DNA of 11,495 nucleotides from Actinomycetes bacterium (GTDB taxonomy: Bacteria; Actinomycetota; Acidimicrobiia; Acidimicrobiales; Microtrichaceae). The translations under genes were made by a program, and so were the position numbers. The stretch is taken from the NCBI GenBank assembly GCA_023423475.1, contig JAFAFN010000168.1, positions 1 to 11,495 of the forward strand. Reading direction: 5' to 3'. Below the pieces are notes generated by a model, which did no database searches, had not been told where the DNA came from, and saw nothing but the letters and a program-made list of their open reading frames with translations. The first letter of the stretch is position 1, and each line of letters opens with the position of its first letter. Shown here piece after piece: positions 7,589-11,495 of the stretch.

Positions 7589-7607
7589 ATCTGACGTCGT
7601 GTCAGAT
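7589..7607. promoter_or_regulatory. Palindromic operator, copy 2
   Basis: ATCTGACGTCGTGTCAGAT has 7-base perfect arms around five central bases and is extended by one C-G pair at each outer end. It matches copy 1 except in the central five bases, giving the consensus ATCTGAC-N5-GTCAGAT. On the minus strand its CTGACA could double as a -35 element, with TCTAGC (7577-7582) 17 bases on as a weak -10 for the amidohydrolase gene; that promoter call is tentative. Confidence 0.7.
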
Positions 7608-7674
7608 CGGCGTCGACGACTACTGCTCCGACCTGCAGACCGTGCGGTCGGAGCGGCCGAACAGGGGGAATGAC

Positions 7675-9090
7675 TTGAAGCGATCTCTGGCGATCCTCGC
7701 GTGCGTCGTGGCGCTGGTGGCATCCGCATGTGGTGCATCGGGCGACGAGACGGGCACCGAGGAAGAGGGCGGAGCCACCGAGACGACGTTGGCCGAGGGC
7801 ACCTCGACCAAGTGGGGCGACCTCGAGTCGCCGTGTGGAGAGGGCGACGCATCCGTCGCCGAGGGCGAGGGTCCCTCGACCGACACCCTGCAGATCGGTG
7901 TCGCGAACGACCGCAACTCCGAGATCCGTCCGGGTCTGAACGCCGAGTTCTGGGACGCTTCCGTGGCGTTCTCCGAGTGGTGCAACGCACAGGGCGGCAT
8001 CCAGGGCCTCCCGATCGAGCTGGTCGACATCGACGGTGGTGTCACCAACGTCGAGGCCGCGATGACCAAGGCCTGCACCGACGTCTTCGCCATGGTCGGC
8101 GGCGGGTTCGCCATGGACGACCTCGAGTTCTCCGGCAAGGACGGCTCGGACTTCCACAAGTGCGGCCTCATCGACATCCCGGGCATCACCGTCTCGGTCC
8201 AGAAGAGCCTCTCGAACGGCCAGGTCCAGCCGGTCCCGAACCCGGCGAACGCCAAGTCGGCCCAGTGGATCATCGACTTCAAGGAGCTGTACCCCGAGGA
8301 GTCGAAGAAGACCGTCGTCGTGTACTCCAAGGACCTTCCCTCGCTCGAGGCGATCAAGGTCCAGTTCGACGCCGTGGTCGAGTCCGAGGGTGGCATCGAG
8401 AACCTCGAGCCCGTCACCTACGGCCTGGTCGTCACCGACTGGGGTCCCTACGCAGAGAAGGTCATCGAGTCCGGCGCCACCTCGCTGTACTGGATCGGTG
8501 AGCCCGGCAACGCCGCCGCCTTCGTCAAGGTCCTGCGCGAGAAGGGCTGGGACGGTGTCTTCCTGAACGAGGCCAACCTCTACGACAACGTCTTCACCGA
8601 GACCGGCGGCGCCGCTGCCAACGAGAGCGTCGTGCGCACGGCCTTCCACCCGTTCGAAGAGGCCGACAAGTGGCCGGCGGTGCAGCAGTTCGTCGACAAC
8701 CTCAAGGAGTACGCGCCGGACGGCAAGGCGGCGTTCCTCGGTCTCCAGGGCACGTCGGCCTGGCTGCTCTTCGCCGTGGCGGCCGACAAGTGCGCCACCG
8801 ACAACGACGGCGTCATCAGCCGTGAGTGCGTGCTCTCCGAGGCCAACGCCGTGTCCGAGTGGACCGCAGGTGGCATGCACGCACCGACCGACCCGGGCAC
8901 GACCACGCCGCCGGAGTGCGGCATGCTCATGATCGTCAAGGACGGGGAGTTCACCCGTCTCTACCCCGAGATCGACGGCGAGGGTGACGACCAGAACGGC
9001 TTCCACTGCCCGGAGGACTCGATCGTCGAGATCCCCGAGGACCAGGTGCCCGGCGAGGGCAAGGTCGACCCGTCGAGGCCCGAACTCTGA
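7675..9090 (+). CDS. ABC transporter substrate-binding lipoprotein, branched-chain amino acid type
   Basis: This is an extracytoplasmic solute receptor anchored by lipid, delivering substrate to the LivHM permease encoded next. I start it at TTG 7675 because AGGGGG (7662-7667) lies a proper seven bases upstream and the protein then begins with a clean signal peptide, MKRSLAILACVVALVASAC; Cys19 would be lipidated, with ASA before it as a slightly atypical lipobox. The in-frame GTG at 7642 would add 11 charged residues before the signal. A low-complexity linker rich in Glu, Gly and Thr (20-68) precedes a Peripla_BP_6-like fold: LQIGVANDRNSE, CNAQGGIQGLPIELVDIDGG (103-122), MVGGG, and GATSLYWIGEPGNAAAFVK. 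Nine Cys in the mature form leave eight for possible disulfides. The length is 471 residues. Lys is always AAG and third bases are mostly C or G, consistent with high expression. The ligand is unknown; amides, short acids and urea are all carried by this family. Confidence 0.93.
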   Translation: MKRSLAILACVVALVASACGASGDETGTEEEGGATETTLAEGTSTKWGDLESPCGEGDASVAEGEGPSTDTLQIGVANDRNSEIRPGLNAEFWDASVAFSEWCNAQGGIQGLPIELVDIDGGVTNVEAAMTKACTDVFAMVGGGFAMDDLEFSGKDGSDFHKCGLIDIPGITVSVQKSLSNGQVQPVPNPANAKSAQWIIDFKELYPEESKKTVVVYSKDLPSLEAIKVQFDAVVESEGGIENLEPVTYGLVVTDWGPYAEKVIESGATSLYWIGEPGNAAAFVKVLREKGWDGVFLNEANLYDNVFTETGGAAANESVVRTAFHPFEEADKWPAVQQFVDNLKEYAPDGKAAFLGLQGTSAWLLFAVAADKCATDNDGVISRECVLSEANAVSEWTAGGMHAPTDPGTTTPPECGMLMIVKDGEFTRLYPEIDGEGDDQNGFHCPEDSIVEIPEDQVPGEGKVDPSRPEL

Positions 9091-9093
9091 TGA

Positions 9094-9130
9094 CATGAGG
9101 GGCCGGGTCCTCTGGGCCCGGCCCCTCATG
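9094..9130 (+). terminator. Strong hairpin between binding-protein and permease genes (partial terminator or mRNA stabiliser)
   Basis: CATGAGGGGCCGGG (9094-9107) and CCCGGCCCCTCATG (9117-9130) form a perfect 14-bp stem; the loop can close by three more pairs (one T-G). A short TGTTT follows. It begins three bases after the stop codon. Such hairpins in ABC importer operons lower downstream permease expression or protect the 3' end of the binding-protein mRNA; either would give excess binding protein. Confidence 0.8.
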
Positions 9131-9139
9131 TGTTTCCCG

Positions 9140-9155
9140 CCCCGGAGAGCCGGGG
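9140..9155 (+). repeat. Short secondary hairpin before the permease gene
   Basis: CCCCGG and CCGGGG (9140-9145, 9150-9155) flank an AGAG tetraloop, nine bases after the larger hairpin. It may add to the terminator or be chance in GC-rich DNA. Confidence 0.35.
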
Positions 9156-9187
9156 ACCGATCCACCCAGCGACCCTGACGAGATCAC

Positions 9188-11495
9188 GTGGACAAGTTCC
9201 TCATCTTCACCATCGCCGGACTCTCGACCGCAGCCATCTATGCGATCGCCGCGTCCGGACTGGTCGTGACCTACACGACCTCGGGCGTGTTCAACTTCGC
9301 CCACGGCGCCTTCTCGATGATGGCCGCCTTCATGTTCTGGCAGGTCAACGTCGGCTGGGGCGTGCCACTGCTGCCGGCGGCGCTGATCGTCGTGTTCGTG
9401 ATCGGTCCGCTCTTCGGCGCGGTGGTCGAGCGCGTCATCATGCGGGGCATCGCCGGCACCACGGACGTGATCAAGATCGTGGTGACCATCTCGTTGATGG
9501 TCGCGCTGCTCGGTCTGGCCAACGTGATCTGGGAGCCCAACGTCGCCAGGTCGGTGCCGTCGTTCTTCGAGGGCAAGACCGTCGAGATCTTCGGCGTGAT
9601 CGTGTCGTACCAGCGGTTGATGACGATGGCCGTCGCCATCGCCGTGGCGGTCGGCCTGCGCATCGTCTTCACCCGTACCCGGCTCGGCATCGCCATGCGC
9701 GCCGTGGTCGACGACCGGAACCTGCTGCAGCTCAACGGCGGACGCCCGGGGCGGACCTCGATGCTCGCCTGGGCCCTGGGTGCCGGCATGGCGGCCATCT
9801 CGGGTGTGCTGATCGCCTCGGAGCAGACGCTGAGCGCCACGTCGCTGACCCTGCTCTTCATCAACGCCTACGCCGTCGCGGTCGTCGGGCGACTCCGGAG
9901 CCTGCCGGGCGCCTTCCTCGGCGCGGTGATCCTGGGCCTCGCACAGTCCTACGCCATCGGGTACATCCCCCAGGACGCGACGCTCGGTCCGATCAGCCTG
10001 CAGAGCCTCCAGCTCGCCATCCCGGCGATCATGCTCTTCGTCGTCATGGTGCTCCAGCCCCAGGACCGACTCCGCGCCCACGGTGTGAGCCGTCGCACGG
10101 TCGCATCGCCGGCGCCCTCCCAGCAGCTGGGGCTCATCGGCGGCGTCGTGTTCGTCCTGGTGGTCGCCGCGATCGGCTCGCTGGTCGCCGCGCCCGACCT
10201 GAACCTGGTGCTCAACGGATTCTTCCTCGCCGTCGTGACGCTCTCGCTGGTCCCGCTCACCGGTTACGCGGGCCAGATCTCGCTCGCGCAGCTGACCTTC
10301 ACCGGCATCGGTGCGGTGGCCATGGCGTCGTGGGGTGCCAACGGCGAGCCGTGGGCCGTGCTGCTCGCGGTGGGTGCCTGCGCGATCGTCGGCGGGCTCG
10401 TGGCCTTCCCCGCGTTGCGGCTCTCGGGCATCTACCTGGCGCTCGCCACCGCCGCCTTCGCGATGTTCTGCTCGGCGATGTTCTTCAACCAGGTCGACGT
10501 CATGCCCGGCGGCAACCGGCAGGTCCCGCGGCTCGACCTGGGGCCCCTGTCGATCGACAGCGACTACTCGCAGCTGATCCTCTTCGCGGTCGTCTTCGCC
10601 GTGATCGGGAACCTGTTGATCCTGCTGCGACGCAGCGCCTGGGGTCGCCGGCTCACCGCGATGAAGGACTCGCCCGTCGCGTGTGCGACGCTCGGGCTGA
10701 ACCTCACCTCGACGAAGGTCGGCGTCTTCGCCCTCTCCGCCGCGATCGCCGGTGCCGCCGGCGCGGTGGCCGGTCGCACGTTCCTCGCCGACACGCTGTC
10801 GCTGCCCAGCTCCCTGCCGATCACGATGATGGCGGTCGTCGGTGGCATCGGTGCGGTCTCGGGCGCGTTCTTCGGCGGCATGCTGCTCGGCATCTTCCCG
10901 ATCGCCTCGGCGATGTTCGCCGCCAACGCGATCGGCGTGTTCGGGTTCATCTCCATCTCGGTGAAGGACGTCCTGGCGTTCTCCCCGGGCATGATGGGCA
11001 TCTCGCTCGGCCGTGACCCTGACGGTGCGGCGCCGCAGATGGCGGCGGGTTTCTCGGCGGTCACCAAGTCGCCGCCGTCGCTGGTGACCGCCGGCGTCGG
11101 TGCCGTGGCCATCTGGGGCTTCGCCCGCGTCGAGGCGATCGGCAACTGGTCGTTCTTCGCCGCCGCGCTGCTGTTCGTCTTCGGTGTCGTGCCGCTGTTG
11201 CCGTTGGTCTTCGCGCCCTCCGGCACGCCGGGGCGACGGGTCCCGATGACCATCTGGTTGGCCCTCACCGTCGCCATCGCCATGGCGATCCCGTGGGGCA
11301 CCGCGATCGAGTCGAACGGCATGCGGATCGTGGCGATCTTCGTGTACGTCGGCCTGAGCGTGTTCCTCGCCATCGGGATCCACGGCGCTGCGCCGTCGAT
11401 GACCGGGGGAGAGGCGCCGACGGTCGAACCGATCTCGCCGGACATGGTCGGCATCGACCGGCCGCTGGGCCGTTCCGACGCGATCGACGCAGGTC
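9188..11495 (+). CDS. Fused LivH-LivM branched-chain-amino-acid-type ABC permease, C-terminus beyond window
   Basis: One frame stays open from the GTG at 9188 to the right edge (769 residues). The first permease domain (about 5-290) shows YTTSGVFNFAHGAF (29-42), typical of LivH, and the cytoplasmic coupling loop LGIAMRAVVDDRNLL (166-180). The second (about 315-605) shows LTGYAGQISLAQLTF (357-371), typical of LivM, the loop WGRRLTAMKDSPVACATLG (485-503), and ends in FSPGMMGISLGRDPDG. LivH and LivM are usually separate proteins of about 300 residues. After LivM there are about four more hydrophobic segments (631-648, 654-676, 686-703, 713-732) that neither domain explains. An in-frame stop at 9176 and loss of the first helix with later starts fix the GTG; its ribosome site (GACGAG) is weak. 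The ATPase genes should lie beyond the window or be fused to it. Confidence 0.93.
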   Translation, partial: MDKFLIFTIAGLSTAAIYAIAASGLVVTYTTSGVFNFAHGAFSMMAAFMFWQVNVGWGVPLLPAALIVVFVIGPLFGAVVERVIMRGIAGTTDVIKIVVTISLMVALLGLANVIWEPNVARSVPSFFEGKTVEIFGVIVSYQRLMTMAVAIAVAVGLRIVFTRTRLGIAMRAVVDDRNLLQLNGGRPGRTSMLAWALGAGMAAISGVLIASEQTLSATSLTLLFINAYAVAVVGRLRSLPGAFLGAVILGLAQSYAIGYIPQDATLGPISLQSLQLAIPAIMLFVVMVLQPQDRLRAHGVSRRTVASPAPSQQLGLIGGVVFVLVVAAIGSLVAAPDLNLVLNGFFLAVVTLSLVPLTGYAGQISLAQLTFTGIGAVAMASWGANGEPWAVLLAVGACAIVGGLVAFPALRLSGIYLALATAAFAMFCSAMFFNQVDVMPGGNRQVPRLDLGPLSIDSDYSQLILFAVVFAVIGNLLILLRRSAWGRRLTAMKDSPVACATLGLNLTSTKVGVFALSAAIAGAAGAVAGRTFLADTLSLPSSLPITMMAVVGGIGAVSGAFFGGMLLGIFPIASAMFAANAIGVFGFISISVKDVLAFSPGMMGISLGRDPDGAAPQMAAGFSAVTKSPPSLVTAGVGAVAIWGFARVEAIGNWSFFAAALLFVFGVVPLLPLVFAPSGTPGRRVPMTIWLALTVAIAMAIPWGTAIESNGMRIVAIFVYVGLSVFLAIGIHGAAPSMTGGEAPTVEPISPDMVGIDRPLGRSDAIDAG

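Noticed and set aside
5786..7594. A 602-codon plus-strand frame opposite the amidohydrolase gene
   Set aside because: It is a compositional shadow with Val, Arg, Gly and His repeats. The minus strand encodes a complete amidohydrolase with intact motifs.
7642..7674. Longer binding-protein start at GTG 7642
   Set aside because: It would place charged residues before the lipoprotein signal peptide and overlap the AGGGGG ribosome site that serves TTG 7675.
7156..9165. A 669-codon minus-strand frame over the binding-protein gene and control region
   Set aside because: It is antisense to a well-supported lipoprotein gene, crosses the operators, and runs into the amidohydrolase region in the wrong frame. 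It shows no recognisable domain.
8951..11383. An 810-codon minus-strand open frame opposite the permease gene
   Set aside because: Its translation is low-complexity Arg, Asp, Gly, His and Glu with no domain, as expected from the complement of GC-rich coding DNA. The plus frame has clear LivH and LivM motifs.

Overview
This is a high-GC window with strong G/C third-position bias. Gene content and promoter style suggest an actinobacterium, possibly Acidimicrobiia; the class is an inference. I see eight protein-coding genes, two of them cut by the window ends. There are no tRNA or rRNA genes, insertion sequences, CRISPR arrays or phage genes, and no gene-free stretch exceeds 300 bases.

Left part (1-2600): the N-terminal half of a thiolase-like protein (minus strand) diverges from rpiB and glyA (plus strand), a probable two-gene operon. 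Ribose-5-phosphate isomerase B and serine hydroxymethyltransferase are housekeeping enzymes of pentose phosphate and one-carbon metabolism. A strong hairpin separates glyA from the convergent next gene.

Middle part (2600-5670): two polyprenyl-phosphate sugar-1-phosphate transferases of unrelated folds diverge from a 246-base intergenic region. One is a WbaP/CpsE-type exopolysaccharide initiator (minus) and the other a WecA/TagO-type MraY-superfamily enzyme (plus). Both load the first sugar phosphate onto the lipid carrier for cell-surface glycans. The order rpiB-glyA-(insert)-wecA resembles a chromosomal neighbourhood found in several Gram-positive lineages ahead of the ATP synthase operon, but here the ATP synthase genes do not follow. 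A second strong hairpin lies between wecA and the next convergent gene.

Right part (5670-11495): an amidohydrolase of the N-acyl-D-amino-acid deacylase type (minus) diverges from a branched-chain-amino-acid-type ABC importer: a lipoprotein binding protein, then a fused LivH-LivM permease that runs off the window. Two near-identical 19-base palindromes (ATCTGAC-N5-GTCAGAT) sit in the divergent control region and look like paired operators of a TetR-type repressor. The simplest reading is a co-regulated unit that imports a compound and hydrolyses it or a derivative; the substrate is unknown. A 14-bp hairpin between the binding-protein and permease genes probably lowers permease expression relative to the binding protein.

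Three genes (thiolase, rpiB, wecA) have a TANNNT -10 box 7-9 bases before the start codon and no Shine-Dalgarno sequence, which suggests leaderless mRNAs. I found no clear new defence or mobile system. The most unusual points are the paired operators, the extended LivHM fusion and active-site deviations in the amidohydrolase and the thiolase.
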